Source: Congeria kusceri
Lineage: Eukaryota; Mollusca; Bivalvia; Myida; Dreissenidae
Length of the DNA stretch: 64,000 bases
Direction: 5' to 3'
NCBI GenBank assembly: GCA_027627225.1
Contig: CM051038.1
Coordinates: 46,772,843-46,836,842, forward strand
The position numbers were made by a program, and so were the translations under genes. The notes beneath the pieces were generated by a model that did not search any database, was not told where the DNA came from, and saw nothing but the letters and a program-made list of their open reading frames with translations. Shown in pieces: positions 22,483-33,366 of the stretch; position 1 is the first letter of the stretch, and the number at the start of each line of letters is the position of its first letter.

Positions 22483-23372
22483 TATAATTACAATTACAAT
22501 TGTGTGTATACTTTAAATTTTCACATTAAAAGAGTAAATTAATTTGGGATTTATTTTTTGCAATTCGCGCATCAATACATTGAAGTATGATTCGTAGGAT
22601 CCGCCCCTTGCACTGCAGTAGCGTTTTGTACATGTCGCAACACAGCGGTATCTTAAATAATACAGTAGCTCTAGTGAAAACATTTACAGTACTTTTGATT
22701 TACTTTTGTTTTGGTTGATATTTCGGAAGAGCAATTTTGAACAAGGTGTTATGTATCCATAATATACGCGTTCCAGTTTAGATTTACGACTGAAGGCTAA
22801 ACGAGTCGAAAGGTGTTTTCAGATAGTTGCAATTTTGTAAACGCCCGTATACATGTGGGCATGGAACCGCACTTTAGGCGTAAAATATATTTAAATAATT
22901 AATGGTTATTTTTACTACATTCGAAAGGCAATGTTTCATATGTATGTTTTATTTCTTTTTTAAAACGACCCGTTAGGCCCACGGTGTTAGTCAATGTTTA
23001 CACCCATTATGGCATGCATTTTAAAACCGTGTGTTGAGCAAATATTTCAACACCACATTTTTTGCACGTCGTGTTAACACGGTTTGTGTATGAAATTTGG
23101 CAAAATATAACTAACAGTGTGGGTACAAAATCAAGTCGAAAAAAAGGTAAACGACTTAATTTTTTTTACTACTGATCAAAATATCAAATATATGGAATTG
23201 TGTGTCATCGGCCGAAAATATCTACTGTCTACAGTTTCTTGACCTATGCGACATAAATTGGAAAGGTCAATTGTTATGCATCTTATTTGCACAGAAGAAA
23301 ATTTTAATTGTTTTAGTCAAAGCTACTAGTAAATGACAATTCTTTCAATTTTTTTTCAAACTTTTGTTTCAG

Positions 23373-23722
23373 CTGCTGATGAAACTCCTGGCCCCCGAGT
23401 AATAGAATTAGTAACGATTCACCACAATAACGATTCGACACATAACGATTCGCCACAGTTTAATGACGATTCACCGGAGGGTGATAAAGAATCGCCACTG
23501 TGTGTTATAACGATTAGCTACAAACTGGATGTACAAGATATATTTTGCCCGGTCGTGCAATGTGAATGGATAAATGTTCGAGAAAATCTTTATGAACATG
23601 AATTGTGTGCTATCATCCTTGGCTTATGCTTAATTGACCAACGTGAGCCTACTTCGAGGAGTGTTTTGAGCTTCGCAGCTGGCAAGTCATTTGCGTACTT
23701 GAAAATAGGATTTTTACAATGA
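23373..23722 (+). CDS. Hypothetical ORF inside the foldback element
   Basis: Open from an acceptor-like TTTTGTTTCAG at 23372 to a stop at 23722, about 116 codons (ATG-initiated version 23333, 129 aa). Acidic, Asn/Asp/Ser-rich first half (NNDSTHNDSPQFNDD), Cys-containing second half. No family recognised. It could be a remnant of the element's gene or chance; not supported by a second exon. Confidence 0.2.
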
Positions 23723-24793
23723 TAAATGCAACATTCAGCTCTCAGAGGTGACAATTGGATGGAGCTCGCACAATTTTCGAGGTGTTCTTGTGGCATTCTT
23801 TTGCAAGCTCCATGGGAAGACTGCATACCATGCTCGCTTGGTTTTCCGGTGGCTTCCTTGTAAGAAATTTGAGACGTTTGTTCAACTGGATGTCTTTTAT
23901 TTGACTGAAACCTCTTGTTTCTAAACCGTTCTTTGCCCTAATCTGTAAAATTGTGTATTTTTATGATTGTGTTTGTTAAATTTCATTTGTTTTCCTTTTT
24001 TGATAAATATAAATATTAAAGGGGTATGTACGATCTGATCAAATTTTCATAGAAAAATATGAAAATAAAATAAAACCTATAAAACACTGATTAATAACAA
24101 ACTAGAATAAAAGTTCAGAAGAATTTATATTTGAAAATCCTCGAAATACTTTAAAATACTTTTCGTCTTCCAGTCGAAAACTCATTCGTGTGCATCAGAC
24201 ATGTACAATTTTGGGAAATCCCCAATGTTTGTTGCGTGTTGACTTAAGTTCTGTGCAGATTGTTCATACGACACATCACGGACACGTTTTTTGTTTCTCT
24301 CACAAAAACGATTGAAGGTGTCGTATCGGCACAGCACTAGGAATAAATTTGTCGTTATCATGAAGTTCATTTTAAAAAACAACATATGAAGTATGGTACA
24401 AATATCTGTTTATTTCTTTTTATTTTAACTTCCCATGATTATATTCGTCCTCTCATTTGTGTTGTTCAAATTATGAGAAAATGAAATGTTCATATTGAAA
24501 GCGTACATACCCCATATTTTTATCTAAAAAGTATTTTTTTTTATGTTTTTGTTGAATTTTCTCTCTATGTTATTTCTTTTCTTTCATGCATAATGGTCAT
24601 CAAATAGGCAAAAAGAAATAAACAACATACATTTTACATGTTTATACTCAGTTATTAATTTATTTATTTATTTATTATTCTTTTTTTTCAATGCCATGTA
24701 TAAATGGGAATAAATCTGTTACTGCATTTCTATGTGTGTTTTTTGTGTGTGACGTCAGCACTGCATGTAAACAACAATAAAAAGTAGTCCCTC

Positions 24794-25171
24794 GTGAATA
24801 TTAATAGAGGCAACCGGCTTCATCGAAAAATAAAAGCCTGTCACATGATGCATTTCAGCCAATCAGAACACTGTAAAATGATGAAACCACAGGAAATTGT
24901 AATTATTAGTTGTACACAAAAACGCTCGAGACGTATTTTCCCAAAGGAATATAAATCTAATACACCACTATTTAATATAACTTTACGTTATAATGAAAAT
25001 GAACAAAATGAAGTCAAATCATTATTTTTAATTGCGATGAATGTTCCACGACGTGTGTTTTTATTTGGCACACATAGTATGAATGCTTATTCAATTGCAC
25101 ATCTGATAAAGACTGATATTCATTATCTTTATTATTTTTTTGGAAACAATGTAACTTCTAGTAAATTTTGA
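24794..25171 (+). CDS. Hypothetical ORF at inner edge of right arm
   Basis: 125 codons, basic first half (KRSRRIFPKEYKSN) then hydrophobic and aromatic. It ends where the right inverted arm begins. No domain recognised, AT-rich codons; probably chance or a decayed element gene. Confidence 0.15.
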   Translation: MNINRGNRLHRKIKACHMMHFSQSEHCKMMKPQEIVIISCTQKRSRRIFPKEYKSNTPLFNITLRYNENEQNEVKSLFLIAMNVPRRVFLFGTHSMNAYSIAHLIKTDIHYLYYFFGNNVTSSKF

Positions 25172-25490
25172 TTTATAATGCGTTCATATAACACACGTAA
25201 AGTAAAAGTACAATTTAATTCAAATTAAATAACGACCGAGTGTCTATTGTCCGAAGCTTCCGCCAGTGTCTATTTATAGGAAGATGCAAAATCTATTTAT
25301 ACATTGAATAGCCTCTACAGGAAAAGATAAGAGAAAATTCAATTCTAAATAATTCTTAATAAATAGATATTCCAGCCGTTATTCAAATAAACATGCATGG
25401 TAAAGTTACAAATATAAGTAATTCCCCATTCATTATTAATCTTGTTGTCTATTGTTCTCTGTATGCTTGTTAGAACGAACCATGCAGTGC

Positions 25491-25890
25491 TGCTGACTTG
25501 TATACTATTAATAGGCGAATGTTAGTCACGTTACACGGCCTGCTGACTTGTATACTATTAATAGGCGAATGTTAGTCACGTTACACGGCCTGCTGACTTG
25601 TATACTATTAATAGGCGAATGTTAGTCACGTTACACGGCCTGCTGACTTGTATACTATTAATAGGCGAATGTTAGTCACGTTACACGGCCTGCTGACTTG
25701 TATACTATTAATAGGCGAATGTTAGTCACGTTACACGGCCTGCTGACTTGTATACTATTAATAGGCGAATGTTAGTCACGTTACACGGCCTGCTGACTTG
25801 TATACTATTAATAGGCGAATGTTAGTCACGTTACACGGCCTGCTGACTTGTATACTATTAATAGGCGAATGTTAGTCACGTTACACGGCC
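25491..25890 (+). repeat. Eight perfect 50-bp tandem copies
   Basis: Unit TGCTGACTTGTATACTATTA followed by ATAGGCGAATGTTAGTCACG and TTACACGGCC. All eight copies are identical. They lie within the right arm of the foldback element; the left arm has only one diverged equivalent (21893-22030). Confidence 0.97.
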
Positions 25891-26219
25891 TGTAAACACT
25901 GGCATGTAAATTGAAAATGAAAATTGAGCTAATGCAACTTCTGAGTAGGGAGCTCAGAACGGGAAATTAGTTGAAAACGTAAACAAAGTAAAGGTAGGCC
26001 TATGTCTGGATTTTTCCACATTAGCTCTTTTTTTCCCCCATTTACCTCCGAAAAGAAACGGAGCCAATTTCTTACAGGCCGTGGTGGGGATTTCTTTTAA
26101 ACTGGCCGATGCAATGTTAGTATTAATTCATTCTGGACTACTGGCGGGAAATTTTCACAAGAGTTGATTGGATGTTGAGAAAGGTCAAAAGTTGGGTTAA
26201 ACAGCTACGCCGAAAGATT

Positions 26220-27835
26220 CACTGATGAAAATTATGAGGCTGTAAGATCGGTTAAACATATCGACTTTTCATAGTTTTACGGCGCTTTATGATGCTCTGC
26301 ATCATGTTTTTTCTTGTGGAATACTGATGTGTCTACCATATTCTCGTGTTGAGGCTATTCAATCTACAAATATACATTGTTTTTATATAGACTGAATAAA
26401 TGCATTGTCTACTAAATTAATGAGTCTGACTTTTTTGAGTTATGCAAGCAGCACTGATCTCAAACATTGGACAGTTCAACATTGCATTGCTTTGACATGA
26501 AATAATGCTATTATTTTTATTTATTTCATGTATAGAAACATTGCATGCTACTGTTTCATGAGTAGCCACATGAAAATATGAGTTCGCTATTTGATAATGA
26601 AAATTTACTTATTTATTTTATTTTAAATATATCGAAAAATAATATTAAATGCGTGGAGAATGACGATCTATGAAGAAATGAGACTGTTCGTTTGAAAACC
26701 AAATCACCATATGTATCAGTTTTAAGTATTCATGTAGTATATTAAATTTACATTCTTTACAAACATTTACAATATACGCCAAACAGCTTTTTAAAAATTT
26801 ATTTCGTCGCATGAGTCTTTTACTGATCTAACTCACTTTTTGAAGATATTGAGTTATATATATCGTTGGAACACTTTTTTACATTTTCCAGAAATCAAAG
26901 TAACGGAAAATAGTGTTATATGTACGGAGGAGTATAATATGGTTTGAAGCAAATACATTGGTTGTCAGAAGGGCAGCTTATAAAATCCAAACATTAACAC
27001 ATTTATTTGTTTCAAATATTCATCACAGAAGTGCAATTTACTATTCTTATTTGTACAATTACGAAGATTATCTTTCTAGTTATTTTTCAAATTGTCATTT
27101 TCAAATTTAAATTACATGTACACTTTTACTATGTCATTAAGCGTCCGTTGAACATTTTTCTGTATTGTTTTGATAACTTTATTACACAGAAAGTATTTGG
27201 TTATAGATTACTCGTGTAATTAATGTTCAAAAATAATATGCGTTACAGTTCAAGTCTATTTTATTGTGAGTTACCTCAGAAATGTTTTATATTTATCACC
27301 AATTTAGTAATGTTTTGCTTATAATGAACTAATTCCAGTAAACGCAATATAAGAATAAAATGTTTTATTTTCTTGACGTTTTTGAGCTAATTCCAAACTA
27401 AAAATCCTGAATAATTCTGCAAGTTTAATTGTTATATACACTTTAATTCACTTTTTAGTAAGGTGTTGTACCATTATTGCGCGCAAACAGACAAACTGTA
27501 AGCTGAAAAACAATGTTCAAAACTTTATCTTCATTTTTCTCAAAACATGAATTTTGTAGATAGCATACTATATATATATATAAGGTTAATGCGACGATTT
27601 CTTGTTAAGTTTGAGTCGCGAGGTCTTTCAGCGCAAATATATCATATTGTGTGGATCCGGTGTCCTATTTTAGTTTTTAAGACACATCGACATCAAGCTG
27701 GGACAATTTGTGAGCGACAGTTTCCAGCGACTGAATTACTTTTAACGGTTAAAGTTTTAAATATGTACATGTATGAGGTTATGTGATGCGGGGGGAGGCT
27801 GGGGTGGTTCCAAGTCCATCTGTCCGGTCACCAAC
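26220..27835. other. Intergenic, nothing recognised
   Basis: AT-rich sequence; frames at 26913-27219 and 27547-27786 have random composition. A short TATATATATATATA run is at 27569. Confidence 0.5.
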
Positions 27836-27844
27836 CAAATCACA

Positions 27845-27912
27845 TGCGCTGGTCAGGAATCGAACCTGGGTCGTTAAGGTGAAAAGCGAGTACGCTATAG
27901 CCAGTCGACCGT
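27845..27912 (-). repeat. tRNA-Glu-like SINE head or tRNA pseudogene
   Basis: On the minus strand B box GGTTCGATTCC (27857-27867), an anticodon position reading TTC and an A-box-like GGTCGACTGGCTATAGCG. Stems pair poorly, so a functional tRNA is unlikely. Confidence 0.5.
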
Positions 27913-28189
27913 TCTATCAATTACATTTCTAAGGTAGAGGCAGGGCTGAAGGGTCTTAAAAAAAGAAGAGCGAAGAGTGGTGTACTTCAGGAAAAAATGA
28001 CACTGTTTAAAGTCATCAGGTATAAACGGAAAAACTTTAATCAGCAGGCCCGCTTTTACCCGGGGGGGGGGAGGGGGGCACAGTAAGCACGTGTCCGCTA
28101 AGCTGACCCCCAACGCTTATGTAATGTATGTATCTTAAACAAGAAATTTTAAAGTTTAAAAAGAAAAAAGAAGATTGTGAAAATATATC

Positions 28190-28650
28190 GCGCCCCTAAA
28201 GTGATCATTATCGCTACTCAAGACACCAAAGCCTAAGGCACATATTCAAAAGGAGGGGGCACATGGGGAATGTGCCTAATGCAGCTGGACACATATCATA
28301 TGCTTTTAATTGCTAGAACAAAGCATCAGGTAGTGAACCTAAACTGACCGTTATCGCTGATCTTAGACAACAGCCGTGGGCAACTTATAGGCACGGATTC
28401 ACGGCGGGAGGTTGGGACGCTAGGGGCATATCTTCGTACCTGACCCAAAAAAGATCCTTAACGGGCATACATAACAGCGCTTAAGTAGCATCGAAACAAT
28501 AATTGTGAACTCTACCGACGGCAGTGGCGTGGCTGAAATGGAATCTGGTATACGCACTAATGGTGGTTAACATACCATGATTTTTTTCTATAATGGCAAA
28601 AAAGCACTTGGGCGGGGGGCATACAGATGTGGATACAAAATGTGCTATTT
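28190..28650 (+). repeat. Dispersed GC-richer repeat, copy 2
   Basis: 28335-28515 matches 20545-20745 (TAGGCACGGATTCACGGCGG). Adjacent diverged units (AAGTGATCATTATCGCT at 28199) suggest an internally repeated element. Confidence 0.5.
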
Positions 28651-28859
28651 TGTTGTAAGAAATGCGTTACGAAAACAGAAAAAAATCGTTTTGTCGCACA
28701 TTCAAATGTAATTTTCAGGTAAAGTATTGTGATTACGACATTTCAAAACACATGTGGTGATCCTTTTGATAATAACACTTGTTGAAGACAAGTTACCAAG
28801 GAGATGCTTCTTTATAAAGACGATTTAGGCAGTTTTAGATTTTCGTTTTTCAGCCTAGG

Positions 28860-29122
28860 CCAAAAAGAATAAATTGTGTGTTTCGGGCAACGGTCTCAAA
28901 AAATGTTAGGTAGGGTCGGGATTGAGTTGTTGTTGTTTGTTTTTGTTTGTTCGTTTTTTATACCTTTTTTTAAAGACACATTTTGGTCAAAAACATTGAA
29001 AACTATCTAAAATCTGATTAATACGATTTTCACGGAAAAAAATCGACGCTAAAAACTTCAGGGTCGTGGGGTTTTCGCTAGGTAAGGTCGGGTTGCCCGA
29101 AACACAGAATTTTGTTTAGGCC
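28860..29122. mobile_element. MITE, TGTTTCGGGCAAC family, copy 1
   Basis: Terminal inverted repeats: GGCCAAAAAGAATAAATTGT then GTGTTTCGGGCAAC on the left, and GTTGCCCGAAACACAGAATT then TTGTTTAGGCC on the right. A second copy is at 46697-47033. No ORF. Confidence 0.75.
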
Positions 29123-29124
29123 CA

Positions 29125-29980
29125 AGTGTACGCACGTGCGTACGCACGAATGCATGGGCAAGTGCCTGAATGGCAAGTCAAGTGCATCAATTGTATACCA
29201 ATAAACACATTCCTGTTCATAACATTTTGTAGAGTAACATTGATGGTCCATTGTGGTTTACATAGTTTAAGACCTTTTAAATGTGTTATTTGTTTACGTA
29301 CATGTGTATTACGAATATACATTTATTCACGGGAAATTAATACTGTTATGTATATATTTGAATTAAGTCTTTGCTTTTTGTTCATTTTTGTGTGTGTTTT
29401 ATTAAGAAAACCTTGTCTATTTGTAAATTTCAAATTTTCGTTGTCATTTCGCTTTAAACTTATCATTAAATCTTTCAGTTTGAAGATTGGCATAGATGGT
29501 ACACCATACCTTTTACATTTGGTTTACGTAGTAACTGCCCTTGTATAGAGAAACGCCACTAATATCGTTTATATAGATACTTCCCTCGTACATAAAAGCG
29601 TTAATAATTAAAATTAATACACTACAGCTGGATGCAGGGTAATTATTTTATTTTTGTGCAATACGTTATGTGTATTTTTACACCATATTATAAACCTGGC
29701 TAGTTGTATCATTTATAAGTTTTTATAAGTTTTAATGGACAGAAGCTTCAGCATTTTGTTGAGGCGTATTCACTCAATATTGACAATATTGTCATGGTAA
29801 TAGTATTTACTGACATGTTTTTTTCAAAGCCAACAGTTTGTGAATAGCATGTTTTCTTAAAAATAAATTTCAGCAACTATGTTGTAGCAATAATGTCTAA
29901 TATGTAAATGCATATTATTAAAAACATGGTTTGGATATTTATTAATTTACAAATTAATTAGTATAAATCTACATGTACTT
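29125..29980. other. Intergenic, nothing recognised
   Basis: Contains a 140-codon frame 29126-29548 with no similarity I recognise. It begins in a CGTGCGTACGCACG microsatellite-like patch and lacks splice or start context. Confidence 0.45.
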
Positions 29981-29984
29981 TTCA

Positions 29985-30420
29985 TGGCAGTAGCATTACT
30001 TGATAGACAAATAGTTGGAGCTTATTTTTAGCTTTCGACCAGCAAGCATTTGCCATGTGTTCGTGCTTGTGTCCATGCGTGCTTTAACTTTTTCTTTAAT
30101 CGACATCTCCGATGAAACCATTCTATGAATTCACAGAAATGTTCCTTAGGTGGTTCTGTACCGAAGTTGCTCAAAATGGTTCAGCTCTGTTGAAAAACAT
30201 GGCCGCCATTTTCCTAATATGGTTATATTAAAAACTATGAAAATCTTCATTTTAGAAACCATAGTGCTTGGATTTCGAAATAATTTCACAGAATGTTCCT
30301 TAAGTGGTTCTCTACCAAAATACTTTGATTTATTTTGATTTGTGTTAAAAAAGGCTGCCAAAGAGCAGGGCTTTTTCTCTTTATTATTATAGCATATCAG
30401 TGACCTTTCGCTTTTGTGAC
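29985..30420 (+). repeat. Interspersed repeat, two about 155-bp units
   Basis: Units share TTCACAGAA(A)TGTTCCTTA and GTGGTTCT; the first also has AACATGGCCGCCATTTTCC. Same class of internally tandem repeat. Confidence 0.45.
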
Positions 30421-31126
30421 ACTCCTTACTTAATACGCTAGTGTAGCTCGACGGGCACTCATGCCTCTTGTGTTTTTGTAATCCATCACTGTGTATGCTT
30501 TTCATGCAAATTATTTATGAGTTTTGTCCGAGTCATTTCAGTGGATTATGAGATTGTATATTGATATGGATGGAACTTCAGAATTTTGGTTTATAAACAG
30601 TATGTGAGGACCATACGGGTTTTACATTTTCAGAACTTAAATGCAATGAACTAACACAATGTTAGATGAAGTAGGAATAAGACGTCAAACATACAATAAA
30701 AGGTTTTATTACAGCAATGTTCTATATGCAGTTAACCATTTGTAATTTAAGAATTTTTCAGAGTAATTAGTTCATAATAGACACCTGCATATATAACTGG
30801 ATCAGTAAAACTGATTTTACCACAAAACTGTATACTAGTATGCATTTACAAAATTGTCACAAAAAATTGAACTGTGTCCATGCGTGCAACACACAGTATT
30901 GACAGAATATAACAAGCATACATAAACAACATGAAATGCTCAGTTTTATGAGAAAAAAGGAACAAAAATCATGTCCATTCTTTGTTTGATGTCTTGTTCT
31001 AACTTCACATGATAATACAGTGTTAATTCAACAATTCACTTTTGAAATCTTTAAAATGTTTTATAGCAACACTGCATATATAAGTATTTTTCACTTAATA
31101 TGTATTCACTTACCACAGTTGCTGCC

Positions 31127-31490
31127 ATGCCACCAAAAAGAAAATCCTCTGCTGCAAATGCATATCCAAGCAAAAAGAGGAAGATTGAAGTGCAGGAAAC
31201 CCTGACCCCAACCAAAATGAGTCCAAAGGGAAAAAGTAAACAAAAATTAAAAAAATGGAAAACTGGGGAGAAAATGAAGACAAAGAAAGGTAAGGGACCA
31301 AGGTCAGATACAATGAATAAACGAGAAAACTCCCAAGAGAAATTGAAACCCAAGAAAGTTAAACAGGGAAGAAGAGAAAAGCAATTAGATACAAAACAAA
31401 CAACCCAAAACAAACAAAACCCAAATGTGAAAACTCCAAAGAAAGCAAAAGAAAAATCTCCAGAAGTCCCAGCTGACAAAAAAAAGAAAG
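31127..31490 (+). CDS. Lysine-rich exon, candidate UNG N-terminal (nuclear) exon
   Basis: An open frame of 133 codons (31100-31501) that is strongly basic: MPPKRKSSAANAYPSKKRKI, then Lys-rich to the end, with several possible nuclear localisation signals. The ATG at 31127 (GCTGCCATGC) is the better-placed start. A donor GTAAAC follows 31490, leaving phase 1. The acceptor ACAG at 40391-40394 in front of the UNG catalytic exon is also phase 1, giving one continuous frame of 371 residues. UNG proteins carry basic, poorly conserved nuclear N-termini, so this fits, but no PCNA-binding motif was seen and the intron would be 8.9 kb. Alternatives: a single-exon basic protein ending at 31501, or an exon of another gene. 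Confidence 0.45.
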
Positions 31491-31768
31491 GTAAACAGTA
31501 ACAAATCAAATCATAATTGAATAAAGTATAGATGTGTACCTTTTTTTAAAACACAGAACCTCCTGTTGGTTATGGTATATTGAACATTTTCTTATGGTAT
31601 GTCTTTTATACTTGCATTTAAATAATAGCTGGATTGAGAGAGGGCGGAAGTGGCATACACCCCTTCTAAAATTGTCCATTATTCTGTTTTTAAAACTCGA
31701 AAAGGGGCATATCGACAGAATTCGCATACATAAAGACATATATTAGAACAAGACAATATTCTATTTTG

Positions 31769-32395
31769 ATGCCTCCAGCATCTTGATGCAGGAGGCATAT
31801 AGTGATCGTCCTACCGTCTGTTCCTCTGACTGTCCTTCCATCCGTGACAAGGTTAAGTAGATTTTACCGTTTTGTCTAGCACCAACACCGCTTATTACAA
31901 CACTTGGATACTTACACAGTTGTTGCTTATGACCATTCCCTATCCACCCATATCACCCAACCTGACTTTGACCTTGACCTTATTTGGACTTGTAATAATA
32001 AGTGCAATATCTTGGTTAACTAGATTTTACCGTTTCGACTAGCACCAACACCGCTTACTACAACACTTGGATATTTACACAGTTGTTACTTATGACCGTT
32101 CCCAATCCACCCATATCACCCAACCTCACTTTGACCCTGACCTTGACCTAATTTGCACTTAGAATAATTCAAGTGGGCTGTTTCTTGGTAAACTAGATTT
32201 TACCATTTTGTCTAGCACCAACACCGCTTGCTGCAACACTTGGATACTTACACAGTTGTTGCTTATGACCATCCCCAATCCACCCAACCTCACTTTGACC
32301 TTGAGTTGACGTTGACCTAATTTGGACTAAGAAATGGGCTACCCAGCACCAACTGGGGGCATGTGTGTTTATCAAACACAGAATCTTGTTTTGGT
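31769..32395 (+). repeat. Hairpin-headed interspersed repeat, copy B
   Basis: Same head (ATGCCTCCAGCATCTTGATG then CAGGAGGCATA), internal units with TAGATTTTACCGTTT and CACTTTGACC, and end AACACAGAATCTTGTTTTGG as 6207-6640. It has three internal units instead of two. Confidence 0.75.
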
Positions 32396-32942
32396 ATATG
32401 TTTTTAAATAAGTAACAACATATTTATGAAATCGTTAAGAAAAAAAGTATTATGCAAAGAAAAAAAAGAATTATAAGAGACATGATTCCAGCAGGATTCA
32501 AACTCACTTCTACAAAATCGCGCTGTACCATGAAACTTTTCCACGCTATGCGAATCTTATCAATGGCACACACGCGCATAATGGTACCTCATGTTCATTT
32601 CATTCATATCGATTTAACTACTATTACTAATTTGTGCGCGCCCGGGAAAGTGTAATGAGGACAACTGTTTATGTAACTAAATAATAAGTGCTTGTTAAAT
32701 GTTTATAGCAACAAAACCATGATATTTGACAATCCCTCAATATTAGTTCTCTGTGAATGAACTTTATTTTTGCAAATGTTATTGTTAACGAACCGTCAGT
32801 ACGCCCCTTGAATACATGCACATTTCATTGCCATCGATGTGTTCTTTAATCGATTCATAGTTATAACCAAACCCATTCTTCTGTATTTTCATAAAGTTCA
32901 TTTCTGTCTATATTCCACCTTCTTATATCTATCCCAGGATGT

Positions 32943-33263
32943 AATGCACCTATCAATATTATCCCCTGGGGGGGGAGCGGCAGGCATATACAGGACTTTA
33001 GACTGAACGCGATTCCCGATAGGCAGGAATTTGACACACCGTATAATTCCGGGTCCAGGGAAATATACTTCGTCAGATTTCAGATGAAATATACTTCGTC
33101 AGATTTCAGATCCCGGTAATATTGTGCCCCCAAGCATCTCCCACTATTGGGATTTAGACAATAATGTTTGGCTCTAGGGTGGGGAATTAGACCCCAAAGA
33201 ATAAAATTCCCTTGGGTCTGCACGTCGCTCCCCCCTGGGGGAAAATATTGATAGGTGCATATG
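32943..33263. mobile_element. MITE with about 30-bp inverted ends
   Basis: Ends ATGCACCTATCAATATTATC and its near-complement GAAAATATTGATAGGTGCAT, each followed inward by CCCTGGGGGGG-type runs. The interior has a perfect 26-bp direct repeat at 33060-33111 (GAAATATACTTCGTCAGATT type). No ORF. Confidence 0.75.
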
Positions 33264-33366
33264 AGAGACAAAATACAGTTTGTTGGCAACTTTTTTTCAA
33301 TTACTCAATATTTCCGCCCCCTTTAACTGAAAATCCTAAATCCACACCTGTAAATTGCCACTTTAA

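Larger units (their letters stand above)
21580..26215. mobile_element. Large foldback element with 0.75-1 kb inverted arms
   Basis: The left arm (about 21580-22325) and right arm (about 25163-26215) are reverse complements over most of their length, roughly 80 % by eye. Shared landmarks include GCGTAGCTGTTTAACCC, TTTGACCTTTCTCAACATCC, TCCCCACCACGGCCTGTAA, TTCTAACAAGCATA and GTACTTTTACTTTACGTGTG. The interior (about 2.8 kb) has a 158-bp palindrome and two unrecognised frames. No transposase motif was found, and no target duplication could be fixed at the outer ends. Confidence 0.8.

Noticed and set aside
25491..25890. CRISPR-like array
   Set aside because: Uninterrupted identical 50-bp tandem units with no spacers, in an animal genome.
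29126..29548. A 140-codon plus-strand frame as a gene
   Set aside because: Low-complexity hydrophobic translation from AT-rich DNA starting in a GTACGCAC patch; no splice sites or similarity.
32452..32655. Possible coding frame or tRNA pseudogene near 32,490
   Set aside because: Only a weak B-box-like match on the minus strand, no A box in register, no protein similarity.
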